Assembly: GCA_015143295.1 (NCBI GenBank)
Contig: CM026562.1
Coordinates: forward strand, 12,614,041 to 12,678,040
Direction of reading: 5' to 3'
DNA length: 64,000 nt
Source of the DNA: Tetracentron sinense
Taxonomy: Eukaryota > Streptophyta > Magnoliopsida > Trochodendrales > Trochodendraceae
In this document: piece by piece, positions 12,176-23,159 of the stretch
Layout of the letters: the number at the start of each line of letters is the position of its first letter
Position numbering within the stretch: the first letter of the stretch is position 1
Notes under the pieces: generated by a model
Databases searched by the model: none
The model's input: only the letters and a program-made list of their open reading frames with translations
What the model was told of the DNA's origin: nothing
Made by a program: the position numbers and the translations under genes

Positions 12176-14190
12176 TTAAGCTAAAGCTTGAATTTGCCTT
12201 TGGAGATTCCCTTGATGTTGAGTTTGATTCCATGAACCATTTCGGGAATTTCTCCTAAAGGCATTGCAATTAGGTTGGGTGTGACCCTTCACTCCACACT
12301 GGTAGCTAGTGGGTATGAACCTGGGAGGAGGAGATCTTTTAGCCTGGGGCTGAACCTTAGTTCTCTCAGTTTCAGTTGAAGTTGAATTTTTACCATGTCC
12401 AGAAGTGACAAAAGTTTGATACAACTGAGAGTTTAGCATCCTAGCTTTTGATCCTGAGGAAGTGGAACTCATGAATCTTGGATTTTCATGTATTGGCTCA
12501 AATGTTGCAGTAGACATCGTACCGACATTCAAGGGACCAGGTGGTCAGTTTGGATGTCCTATGCCGGACATGTTTACTGTTGAGCGCTGCATACTAGCCA
12601 ATTTATCCAAGATTTGAGTGTTGCTAAGGAGTCTAGCTTCTTTTTCGAGTTCTGTTACTTTCTTAGCTAACCCATCCTTAACTTTCAAAATATCGAGAAA
12701 TTCATTTTCTAGAAATCTAACTTTTTTAATAAGGTCATCTCTTTCAGATTCCAATTCTAAAATGCGAGTCATTGACTCTTCAAATACACTTATGGAGTTA
12801 TCTTCCTCAGTTTTTAGAACCTTAACCCATTTGGATAAAGAGACATTTTCTTCCCCAAGGTATTCTATTTTGGACACCAGTTCATCTTTTTCACTATCAA
12901 GCTGAGCTACTGGTGCATTCTTCTCTTCTGCTTCTAGTTTACAAGAGTCTCTTTCCTGTTGAGCTATTTTAATTTTTTTTTTCAAAGATATCTTGGCTTT
13001 CTTTAGCTTGAGACTTTCAGGAAACAACCTTTCATAGGCTGTATCCATGTCTTCATCAAACTCAGAAACAGTGTGACTCTGATTATGATCTTCACTAGAC
13101 TCACTCACTTGATCTTCATCACTCTTCTCTTCATAAGTAGTGGGAGGATTGAAAATCTCAGATAGGGTGACAGTGAAAGCCATTTGATTCTCAGATTCCT
13201 CACTTGAGGTAAAGCTTTCGGATTGTTCATCCTTAGATTCACTGTCATCCCATGTGGCATTCATCACCTTTCCCTTACTCTTCTTCTTGTTAGGGCAATC
13301 AGGTGAAATATGGCCATAGCCTTTGCATTTATAGCATTGAATGCCACGTGATTTCTTGTCATTTCCTTTGGGGATTTTCTTGTTTTCCCAAGGTTTTGAC
13401 TTTGGCTTTTCAAGAGGTTTTCGTCTTTGTTTAGATTTTTAGGTATTTTTGAAATTTCTTAACAAAGAGAGCCAACTCCTTCTCTTCTAACTTAGCATCA
13501 CTGTCATCTTCATCCAAGGTTTCCTTGACAGTTTCTAAGGCCACAGACTTGTTTCTCTTGGTTGGTCGAAGATTGAGTTCGTAGGTTTGGAGTGATCCGA
13601 CCAATTCCTCAATCTTGAGAGCATCAACATTCTTGCTCTCCTCAATAGCAGTGACCTTGGATTGAAACCTTTCCGGTAGAAATCGAAGGATTTTTCTAAC
13701 AATTTTGGACTTACTAATTTTCTTATCCAGATTGAAACTAGAATTAACAATGTCACTTAGTTTTGCATAGAATTCATCAAAAGTTTCATTGTCTTCTATT
13801 TTCAGATTTTCAAATTTTATGGTGAGAATTTGGAGCTTTGAGATCTTGACAGTGGTGATACCTTCATGAGTCATTTCCAGAATATCCCAAGCCTCTTTTG
13901 TTGTTTCATATGAAGAGATTCGTCTGAATTCTTCTACAATGACTGTAGTAAAGATTGCATTGAGACCTTTTGTGTTCCAACCACTTGTCTCGAGCTCATC
14001 TTTGCTCCAATCTTTGGAACTTTTAGTGAGAATTACATAACCTAGAAAATTCACAGGTGGGGTCCAGTCATCCTAAATAGACATTGAGATTCTCTCATCT
14101 ATGGATTTGAGAAACGCTCTCATTCGAGCTTTCCAATATGCATAGTTGTTCCCATCAAACAATGGGGGACGAGAGATGGACCCTCTCTTA
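12176..14190 (-). pseudogene. Copia A gag (UBN2-type, zinc knuckles, coiled coil)
   Basis: The gene starts near 14190 with RPPLFDGNNYAYWKARM, the usual opening of plant copia gag, followed by an in-frame TAG at about 14073. The UBN2-type core runs 14054-13431 (EAWDILEMTHEG, FLPERFQSKVTAIEE). After a frameshift near 13440 a zinc knuckle CYKCKGYGHISPDC (C-X2-C-X4-H-X4-C) lies at about 13340-13300. An acidic segment and about 150 residues of heptad-like coiled coil follow (13267-12545). A second, damaged knuckle (QCGVKGHTQPNC, first Cys lost) lies near 12290. The coiled coil and paired knuckles are typical of Sirevirus gag. Confidence 0.88.
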
Positions 14191-14256
14191 CAGTAGTCAT
14201 TGACTTAAGGATAGACACAAGATCACACTTAAGGAATTAACCTTATGGGTGTACCA

Positions 14257-14268
14257 GCTCTGATATCA
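14257..14268 (-). promoter_or_regulatory. Primer-binding site of copia A (initiator Met tRNA)
   Basis: The minus strand reads TGATATCAGAGC, two bases inside the 5' LTR. It matches the 3' end of plant initiator Met tRNA (TGGTATCAGAGC) with one mismatch. Confidence 0.9.
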
Positions 14269-14270
14269 AT

Positions 14271-15329
14271 TGAAATCCCTTAGTTCAATGTATCCTTTGA
14301 CCTAGAGGGAGGGGTGAATAGGTCTACTTAAGAATTTCAACCAATTTTAATTTTATCCAATCACACTCATTCAATCACATGAACACGCAAAACTTTTTGT
14401 GTGGAAAACCCTTCTGGGAAAAACCATGGGACCTAGTCCAGAATAAATTTCACTGTGAAAAGATTTCAATAGTACAAGACTTGAATCTTACCCAACCGGA
14501 TACGACACACCGTTCCTCGGTATCGATTTCTCAGCTTCCAAACCACAAACTCAGCTTGTTCGATCTCTGCAACAGCAACTCCGGTTCCTCTCTTGCCAAT
14601 ATTTCTCAAAGCGATCTACCACGATCTCCGAAGATCGATCCCTGTCCTTGTTGGCTTTGGCTCTAGCTAACCAACACCCACAACAGAGCACAATATGGGT
14701 TTTATAGTTTTGAGAAGCTCTAGAGTGATCTCATCAATGATTGAGGATCAATCAATGCAAGTTCATAATGATATGAATGTAAAACTTGTAACTCTAGAGA
14801 ATGGTTAATGGAGGATGAGTGAATATTTTCCAGAGTTTAGGGGAACTCTAGAATGAGCCTAAAGTGGTCTCAATGCTCTCCAAAAAGTGTCCTTCATGGA
14901 CAATGGGTGTTGCATTAAATAGAAGAGCAACCCTATGAAGTTAGAAGTTGCCAAAAACAATTTAGAAACAAAAGTCCATATCAGGGTTGACTCTGGGAGT
15001 ACTTTGGGTCGACCCAACAGTGTACTTTGGTCGACCTAAGTGTCTTCCAGGATTGACCTTGGATTTTTTTATCTTCTGTTATTTTTCACCATACAAAATC
15101 TCAATGCTTTCTGGAGCCATTTTCTATGATTTTGGGCATTTCCATGAGAACTATTTTTGGTCTTCTAGGTCTCACTTACCATCCTAAAACTTGAGCCATT
15201 CTTGGATGATGAATCTTCATGCTTTATCATGGCATCTTTTTCGCTTTTCATCGAACCGGATGATGACTAAGAAGTACTATACCCACTTTTGGATTCGGAA
15301 TTTTGCCAATACAAAAACATGACTTTACA
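14271..15329 (-). repeat. 5' LTR of copia A
   Basis: It starts TGAAATCCC and ends CTTTACA on the plus strand, giving TG...CA ends on both strands. It is about 110 bp shorter than the 3' LTR because of a deletion near 15100. GTCGAC-centred motifs are at about 14990-15060, and the TATTTAAT box (minus strand, 14914-14922) is downstream of them. Divergence from the other LTR is visible on almost every line, so the insertion is old. Confidence 0.9.
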
Positions 15330-17600
15330 ATTTCTAATTGGAATAGGATTAGAATTAGATTCTAATCTATTTATACCCCCAAAACCCCAAAACGTGGGGG
15401 TAATCATTCATTGAAGATCTCCCCTCCAAAACCATGAGCTTAGAGAGAGTTCTCTCCATCTAATTTTCGTGAGCCCCTTGGGAGATTCCAAGTTGTTTGA
15501 AGCTTAGGGTTTTGAACCGTAAGGTTTTTTATGACAGAAAGTCTACTCCTCCAACAATCTTCTTCTCTTTGTTTCTTCAAGACCAAGTAAAGATTCAAAA
15601 GCTTCGTAGGGATAGGGAAGAACAAGGATCGAGCTTCGAGTATTTCTTCGAGAAATCTCTACAAAGAGTTCTAACGGTTCAAGTTGATTTTGTGCTTCAC
15701 CGGTGAACATCATTCACCGAGGTAATTCTCTAAACATGTAGCTAGTATTATTTGCTTTCTATGGTATAAAGATCTTCAAGATACAGTTTTTGGCATAAAT
15801 TTATTATCTGGATTCTCTTCAGTGAGTTCTTCACTAAACATAGATTTTGGATTCACCGGATTTTTTTTAGATTCCTTATTGAACGTTTACACACTTCTCC
15901 AAACACTGTGTACATGACCCAACGTACCTAGAGTTATTCCTGTGTTTTGGACATTACTAATTGGCACATCAAAATCATATAGATAGATTTTTGAGAAAAT
16001 GCTAACATCTCAGGTCTAATGATAATTTGTCGAATGGATAACCCTAATACAATCTAAAGTGTATTCCATTGGTATCCACAATGACCCTGTTCAGTATTAT
16101 TTACTTACTACATATACTCACATGTTAGTCAAGAGTCAATACTCTCTGTGAATGAGATTCATCACACTATCTTATAGAGCTATACATGCGCAAGCCATGA
16201 TGAAGTACAATGCACAATCAGTACTAGATCTAGAGGCTTAGAACATTATTAGGTTTAAAAGGAACTAGAAAATCATATCTCCTCACAACCTTTGCATGAA
16301 TTTCGTACAATGTTACCTAAGGAACCTTATGTCCTCATCAAATGAGACATTAACAATTATAAATACCCTTTATATATAGTTGTGTGAATGTGATGTTTCT
16401 CTAATCAACATAGAAAAGTCTTATATTGGCTTTCGAGGGCATATAAGTCCAACAAGGGTCCCGATAAACCTGTATGTGCACCATGAGTATCAGAATTAAA
16501 ATGGTAGACTTAAGTCTTCTTCTTTGGCACATACATATAATCCTGTTCTGTTATTTGCTTATGAGTTCCTATTGATATTGGATCATGTGCTATCATTTCA
16601 TGTCTGCATTGTTTTAGATTCATCAACGAAAAATACAGCTCTACTAAGAAACAACTCGATGCTACTCCAAAAATAGTTTGCATGGGTGTCATCTCTTTAG
16701 GGAGAACTTACAGTGGAGATGAAAGGAAACTTCAATTTGGAAAGGTGTCATGGAGAGGGGATCATGTTTTCTGATTGATATTGCCATTTTTGGTTTGTGA
16801 ACATTTTTATGTTTGTATGCCCGAATATAAATAACAGAACCTATTGGAGAAGGATCCATCTAGTTGTTACTTCATATCCTTTGGTGTTCCATGCTTCTTT
16901 TTATTCTTATCTCCTTCAGCTGTCAAAATTGATTATTTAACCCTTAAGATAATTCTTGTCCTCAATGTTTTTCCTTCTATCACCAAAAGAGAGCAAGGAT
17001 GAGATGAAAGCATGCCTCCTATTCTTATTAATGATTATTTCTTCTTAATGTTCTTGTTAAAAACTGTGTGGTGAATTATTTCCATTCAATCCACCACCAC
17101 TGAAATAAGTACTAGTTACAGTTTGATAGGAGAAGGGGTGGAGGAAACAGTTCTTAGGTGAAATTTTATTTCTTGTAATCAGCACCCAGGAAATATTTAT
17201 TTTCTGTCGAATTTTTTTTTCAATATGTTGAAAGGACGAAAATCCTTAGGCACTTTCAGCCAAACAAGAGAAAACTGATCGAAATTAGAGCTTTCTGAAG
17301 AGAATTTTCTTGACAGAAAATTTCAATTTTCTAGTTTTATATGAAGAAACAAAGCCAAAGTAAAAAAAAAGGTGGTGGAATCTACTTATACATGCCAAAA
17401 TACCAAACTTAAAATTATATCTAAACAATCTATATAACATTTAATTGCGAAATACTTATCACAAACAAATCTATGGACGAATAAAATAGTCTTAAGATAT
17501 CAGTATCTAAATAAGCTTAACTAGTAACTACCTCAAGAAACCAGAATTTAGTATCTTAAAAAGAATTAACTACACTAATTAATCCAAATTCGAATTGCTG
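15330..17600. other. Intergenic, no gene recognised; possible LTR remnants
   Basis: I see no conserved coding sequence. From 15360 to 15720 the DNA looks like the transcribed part of an old copia LTR (TATTTATACCCCC, then a leader-like stretch). From about 15930 to 16454 the minus strand starts TGTTGGACTTATATGCC, which resembles an LTR start, but I could not find a clean end or target duplication. The part from 16700 to 17600 is AT-rich and probably the downstream flank of the GDSL gene. Confidence 0.4.
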
Positions 17601-19695
17601 TCAAACAATGAAATGGAGCTTAGGCATGATGTCTCGAATGAGCCATTTTGCCATTTGCTTATAAGCCTCCTGAGTCAAATGGATACCATCCCAACTAACA
17701 CGTCTCTCAGGATGGCGACAAACAGGAACCAAAGGAGCTCCACAAGGCAAAATAGGATCAAAGTTGTAATCGCCACCAATTCCACAACAAGCTTTCTGTA
17801 TAGACCCCACATCGAAACCTTGTCATGATAAATCACAAACAGTCATTAGAACTAATTCTCCATTATTAAACTATACATATTGTTTTGGGTATAAGTGATG
17901 TCAAGACTCACCAAGATAAGGAGCATGCTGATGGAGCCACTGGAAGGCATTGTAATTATCAGCATACACCACAACAACATTAGGGTATTCCTGATTTAAC
18001 TCTAAAATGGATTGTTGGAGGAGATTGTTGTAGTACATGGAAAAGTTGTTTAAATCTTTTAGGCACTTGAATTCGTCGTAAGCTGCGGGATCATTGCTTT
18101 TCAATGTTGTGAGATAAAAGGGAAAACAACCCAATGGAAAACTCCCAGGGACAACAATTCGAAGAGCACCATGATCAATCACTTCCTGTATATATAGTAA
18201 CAAAGTATTATGAATTTTTTGAAAATTGCCAAATAACATTTGACTTTTTCTTCGAATGATTAATTCACAACTTCTGAAAAAAAAACACACACACATTTTT
18301 TTCAAAAAAATCGCGAATTTTACAAGTTAAGCACAAATTATTCACTTTTTTTTTTGAGAAAGTGCCTAATAAATATATAATATTTGAAATATATTTATTT
18401 AGAATTTTATTAACATCTTGCCCAACAATTTATAGATTTATTTATGAAGTTCAAAATTTTTCCTAGTCAAATAATTCTCAAACCCCCGATTTAGTAACTA
18501 TGCATGCATCAGAGAAGAAAGAAAGGAGTATAATTTTTTTGTACAGGCGATCAATGATCACAACAAATTAATCACTATATAGAGATGTATATCGGATTAG
18601 TCAATGTGTATTGCAGAAATAATATTTGGACTATAATTCTTCCAAGATGCGGCCCAAAAGTCAACGGACTAGCTAGATCGACCGGTAGATATGCAGTTGC
18701 ATGTGCCCTATGCCAATGGCTCTAGATGGTATCCTGTTATTTTTTCAAGTAGAGAAAAACTGCTAGCATTACTACCAAGTTCAATGAGAAAGATAATATG
18801 TTGTTATGAGAAAGAAGCTTACTCTAGTGGCATTCTTTATAGCCTGAAAAACTTCTGGCACAATTTTCTCAACCTCCTCTATGGTTTTGCCCTCGATAAA
18901 AGCATAGTTGCAATCGTTAAGTCCAATCTCCCCCATCATGAAGAGAGACTTTTCAAGCCTTTGTGCACACTCTAAAAAATATTGAGAAAGAAACAGTAAC
19001 AGAAATATAGTTATGACATAGTTAAGCAAAGCTTGATTGAAAAATTATTGTAATCTGATAACCTGTTTTCGATTTGCAGATGGAACTGAGATGAGTCTTG
19101 AACCACTGGAGTTGAACGTTGAGGGAACTCTTGGTTAACAGCGGTATAATGTTCAATTTTACAAGGGAGGAAATGTCGAGTGCAGTCGAACCAGCTACTG
19201 CAAAGTTTACTCCATGAGTGAAATCGGAATGGCTTTTCAGATACGGGTTGAGAAGGGGGAGATGAGCAGCGAGGGCTGTAATGCATAAAATATGAAATTG
19301 TTACTAGAAAATTAATAACAAAAACGTTTATTCAGGACAGCGCTTATCAGCATTATCACTTATTACTGCAATAATCTGTACCGGACAAACACTAAGAAAC
19401 ATAAGACATAGGTCTTACCGAGATAGTCTACCATTAGGAGACCATCCGAGCATCTACCAGTGGGCATGTTGAAGAAAGTTTGGCCATATGGAAGGCGAGC
19501 AAATACAGAGAAGTATCCGATTGGAAATTCACGTATAAAATTACCAGTATCTGAAATCGAGTCCCCAAATTGATATATGGAGTCAAAAGTGCAATTTGGG
19601 AATTTAGCAGCACAAGGACGAATAAGAAGAACAAGATAGTTTGATACTAAGAAGAGTAGGAGAAATGAGAGAAACCAAACTCGGTGGGTAGCCAT
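17601..19695 (-). CDS. GDSL esterase/lipase, five exons, 376 residues
   Basis: The coding exons, read on the minus strand, are 19695-19419, 19275-19063, 18971-18823, 18185-17912 and 17818-17601. All four introns have GT-AG ends, and the joined CDS (1131 nt) stays open. Residues 1-30 form a hydrophobic signal peptide, so the product is probably secreted or apoplastic. Block I is FGDSISDTGN with nucleophile Ser46; block II is GVNFAVAGS with Gly114; block III is GLND with Asn182; block V is SWDGIHLT with Asp348 and His351. All SGNH catalytic positions are therefore present, and the length is normal for the plant family, which hydrolyses esters of lipids, acetylated sugars or specialised metabolites. 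The substrate cannot be told from sequence. It is the only intact cellular gene in the window. Confidence 0.93.
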
Positions 19696-19774
19696 TATTA
19701 AAGAAAGTATTCAGAAAGGCAAAGGACAAGAGATTCTTATGCTTGGTGACGATTTTATCTAGACATCATGCCTA

Positions 19775-19782
19775 TATTTATA
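19775..19782 (-). promoter_or_regulatory. TATA box of the GDSL gene
   Basis: The minus strand reads TATAAATA 80 bp upstream of the start codon at 19695. This spacing would give a 5' leader of about 45-50 nt. No other TATA-like element lies closer to the start codon. Confidence 0.65.
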
Positions 19783-20217
19783 AAAGGTGTTTTTTACAAT
19801 TGGAATCTGAAAGGCAAATGGATCTTGATCCTATTACGCGGATGCTGATTCATACAAGTCCAAAGAACTTTTGAAACGTTATCTTATTTTCATCAAAAGA
19901 CAAGAAATAAAGTTATGGATATAATTGTGATTAAATAGGCATTTTGCATGAGAAATGAAAAATTGAGGGTCTATTATCTTTAGTAGAAAATTTCACCCCT
20001 CGGTTCCCTCTATTAGGGACCCTCCACCCGATAGCTAGCAATGTGGCGTTAATATGCAATCAAGGTTGACCCACTTACAGCAAAATCTCCCACTTCTATG
20101 AATGAAACTCTACAAGATAAGAACAAAATCTAATATATCCTTCATCTTTTTTACGGGGCCCAACACATTTTTGTCTTCTTGTCAAGAAAAACAGAAAATA
20201 GATGAGAAGGAAAGTGA

Positions 20218-20820
20218 CACTACAAGAAAACTAGGATTTACCGACGGTTTGATATCGTCAGTAATATGCTCATTTCCGTCGGTATCGGATGCAGCAACGG
20301 AATTCTGACCGTCGGTATGCCATCGCTAATACGGGCGTCAGTAAATCTATAGCAACGGAAATTTGCAACCATCGCTAATTACCGACGGAAATATTTCCAT
20401 CGCTATTAATAATAATTCCGTCCCTATATATGTGTTATACAGGACCTTTTCTAGTACAATTTCGACAGTTTGTACTATCTCTGATGATTTATTATTAAAT
20501 TACGACGATAATTAACCGTTGCAAAATCGTATATACCGACGGTTTTATTACCGTGGCTGATTTCAAATCTACCAACGGAATAATTACTGTCAGTATAACT
20601 ACAAATATACTGAGGGTTAAATTACCATCACTATTACTGACGGTATGTTACCGTGGCTATACTTCCAGTATACCGACGGTCATATATCCATCGCATATTG
20701 TAAGTTAGTGACGGAAGATTACTGTCATTAATAACTTTTTTTTATTAAATTATTAGTGACGGTAATATTACCGTCGCTAATATCCTTTAGGAAAAAAAAA
20801 ACAGGCCCTATATATAGTGA
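20218..20820. mobile_element. CACTA (En/Spm) transposon end with subterminal repeats
   Basis: The left terminus is CACTACAAGAAAAC, the typical CACTA inverted-repeat start. About 600 bp follow with dense direct and inverted copies of ACCGACGG / CCGTCGCTA, which resemble the subterminal transposase-binding repeats of this superfamily. No matching right terminus (TTTTCTTGTAGTG) is visible, and no 3-bp target duplication could be assigned. It is therefore a truncated or non-autonomous copy. It lies about 520 bp upstream of the GDSL start codon. Confidence 0.75.
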
Positions 20821-20951
20821 CTGTATACCCTGTATACCTATCCACCTATCATCTGTTAACCTGTCACCTATTTTCAAAGACAAACTCATATATATAATGA
20901 TCCACGCACATTCCTAATAAAATTTAATTATAGAATATCAATCCACGTAGA

Positions 20952-22468
20952 TGTTAGCCTATAGGTGTCTACCATAGGTCCCCTTAGTGATTTTGATAAT
21001 AACACAATAATGTAAAGAGATTTGTGTTACTAATGTTTCCATTGAATTAATGTGATATTCAGTTTATGGGAAGCATTAGCAAATCAAGATGAAAAAGCAT
21101 GAAAATGACATCATCTATGAGAAGAATTCAACATCAAGTCAAAAGAAAGCTATTGGATCAAGTTAGATCAAATTAAATATCATACCAATCCAAGTCATGA
21201 AAAAGAAGAAGAAGATTGATCATGAAGTCAAAGAAGAAAAATCCAATCAAGATCAAGATGAAGAATGAAGACTCTCTTAGATAGGTTTAATGTTTTACAT
21301 TTTAGTATGAGAATGTTTAATACTTTTGTAAAAAGTTCTCAAAGTTTGTTTGATTGAATGTTTAAAGCCTAGATTGACCTTAGGAGCCTAAGACCAACAT
21401 TGAATAACTTTCTAAGGCCCTAAGACATCATAAAGAATGACCAAAATCATGATAAAGAAGAGTCATAAGACCTTGAAATTCAATCCCATCATTAAGGTTA
21501 AGAAAAATGGATTTTATGCTGAAAATCAACCATCCAGTCGACTAAATGAACCATCCAGTCGACTAGATGAAGGCCAGGATTTTGATTTGGCCATTGGGTT
21601 CATCCAGTCAACTAGATCACCCATCCAGTCAACTAGATGCCTTGGGGCATGTATTAAAAACCCTATAACGGTTATTTTTAAATGGCTCTTTTGCATTCAA
21701 TGTGCCTCCAACGGCTATATCTTTGCAAGTGCTATAAATAGAGATGATTTATGAATTAGAATGTGATGATATATCAATCAAATCATTCAATCATCCACTC
21801 CAAAGCTTAGATTTCTAAATCTATTGAGTTAAACCTAAAATCCCCAAATCCCATATCTTGAGCTATTCAACTCCAATCGTTGGGAGATTTTCTGTGAGTT
21901 TTAGAGAGATCATTCAGCTCGTTTTAGGATCAAATTATGATTGTAAAATACTTCTCATCTAAGTTTAATGAAATCAAGAATCGGTAGATTCTTCTCCTTG
22001 AAGCGGGGAGCTTTGTAAAGTTAATAGAGGGTGTTCTCTTGCAAATAGGCTTAATCTTCGCCCATAAGAAGATTGTAAAGGTCTAATCCTCACCCGTAAG
22101 GGGATTTGTAAAGGTTTAATCTTCACCTGAAAGAAGATTGTAAAAGGTTTGGTCTTCACTTGTAATAAGACTGTGCGAGTAAAATCGTGGTGAATCCTCT
22201 AGTGAATATAGCTTGAGGCGGGGACGTAGGCGGGATTGCCGAACCTCGTGAACAATATCTTGTGTTTGCATTCTCTCTCCCTACTCTTGTGCTTGCATTC
22301 TCTCTCCCTAGTCCTTACTTTATTGTTTTACATTGTTTGTATTGAATTTCATAATTCATTTCCCTTTTAATTAGTAGAATTGAAATTTCGCTTAAGGGAT
22401 TAGGAAGATTTTTTAAATCGTCATAGACCCTATTCACCCCCCTTCTAGGGTCGAATCCTTGGGCAACA
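20952..22468 (+). mobile_element. Solo LTR of a Sirevirus-like copia family
   Basis: This 1517-bp segment starts TGTTAGCCTATAGG and ends CCTTGGGCAACA. Both ends resemble those of the copia C LTR, in the opposite orientation. It is flanked by GTAGA (20947-20951) and GTAAA (22469-22473), a target duplication with one mismatch. Four copies of an 18-bp near-palindrome centred on AGTCGACT or AGTCAACT lie at about 21530-21640, and a TATAAATA box follows at 21733-21740. It interrupted the C-terminal codons of an older ORF. Confidence 0.88.
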
Positions 22469-22473
22469 GTAAA

Positions 22474-22790
22474 GTCAACATATGCAAAAATAAACAAGGC
22501 GATCGTCGTAAATAGTAATATTACACAAATATCCCAACCACGATGTTGGGTATCATCTGATGCTTGAGTAGCGTCTGTATCATAAGATGAATATGTGGTC
22601 ATTTTGTTCACTTCCCGCCCAAAGCTATTCATAAAACCTTCCATTCATGACACTGTGCTTTGCAGGGCAGAAATCATAGCCCCCTGGGTCTCTATCATCA
22701 CCACGAGCTCAGCCTAGTGAGCATCAGATGCGATTTCTCGATCCTGGGATTCATGAAAGTATGGCTAGCAAAATTCATATAACCAATACC
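22474..22790 (-). pseudogene. Remnant ORF with C-terminal membrane segment, split by the solo LTR
   Basis: On the minus strand a frame with two internal stops reads a helical stretch (HESQDREIASDAH, GAMISALQSTVS), then VNKMTTYSSYDTDATQ, and a hydrophobic segment ICVILLFTTIALFIFAYV (about 18 residues). The frame runs into the copia LTR. If the LTR and one target copy are ignored, it continues five codons past the junction at 20946 and stops at 20928-20930. This would be a tail-anchored protein, from a host gene or an old env-like ORF. I do not recognise the family. Confidence 0.5.
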
Positions 22791-22845
22791 CAATCTCTCA
22801 ATTGGTAAAAACGATAAGAGACACCCAAGAAGATTAGAATACTTG

Positions 22846-23123
22846 TAGGGGTAGAGCCACATGGAGCCCAGAAGGGGATGAAGCCCCCCTTGAAATTTTA
22901 AGAATTTTTTTCCTATAGTATTCATAGGGGTGTAGCCTAGGAGAGGGGTAGAGCCGAGGAGGACGGGGGCTGTAGGCTCCCCTATACTTTTGAAATAAAA
23001 CGTTTTCTTTAGCATAAACGAAGGTGATGACCCATGAACTTAGCGCTCAAAAAAAAATTTGGGGCCTACGCCCCCAAACCCCCATTGCTAGCCCCCCTGC
23101 AAGAGGATCCTGGCTCTACTCCT
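22846..23123. mobile_element. MITE of probable Mutator (MULE) type
   Basis: This 278-bp segment has short terminal inverted repeats (AGGGGTAGAGCCA and AGGAGTAGAGCCA when read inward) and no coding capacity. It is flanked by a perfect 9-bp direct repeat, GAATACTTG, at 22837-22845 and 23124-23132. A 9-bp target duplication points to the Mutator superfamily. The interior has GC-rich runs such as GCCCCC. Confidence 0.75.
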
Positions 23124-23159
23124 GAATACTTGGATAATTAATGCATGGTAAAAAGATCC

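Larger units (their letters stand above)
1160..15329 (-). mobile_element. Copia A: Sirevirus-type Ty1/copia retrotransposon, decayed, with nested solo LTR
   Basis: Two related LTRs (about 1160-2331 and 14271-15329) flank an internal region that reads on the minus strand in the order gag, protease, integrase, RT, RNase H, env-like. This is the copia order. The initiator-Met-tRNA primer site lies next to the right LTR and a purine tract next to the left LTR. A long coiled coil in gag and an extra ORF after pol are Sirevirus traits. The span is 14.2 kb including a 2.66-kb solo gypsy LTR at 5841-8503. All coding regions carry stops or frameshifts. The outer end of the left LTR is eroded, so no target-site duplication could be found. 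Confidence 0.9.

Noticed and set aside
15930-16454. Possible further solo LTR starting TGTTGGACTTATATGCC on the minus strand
   Set aside because: No matching end, target duplication or second copy in the window; left as intergenic.
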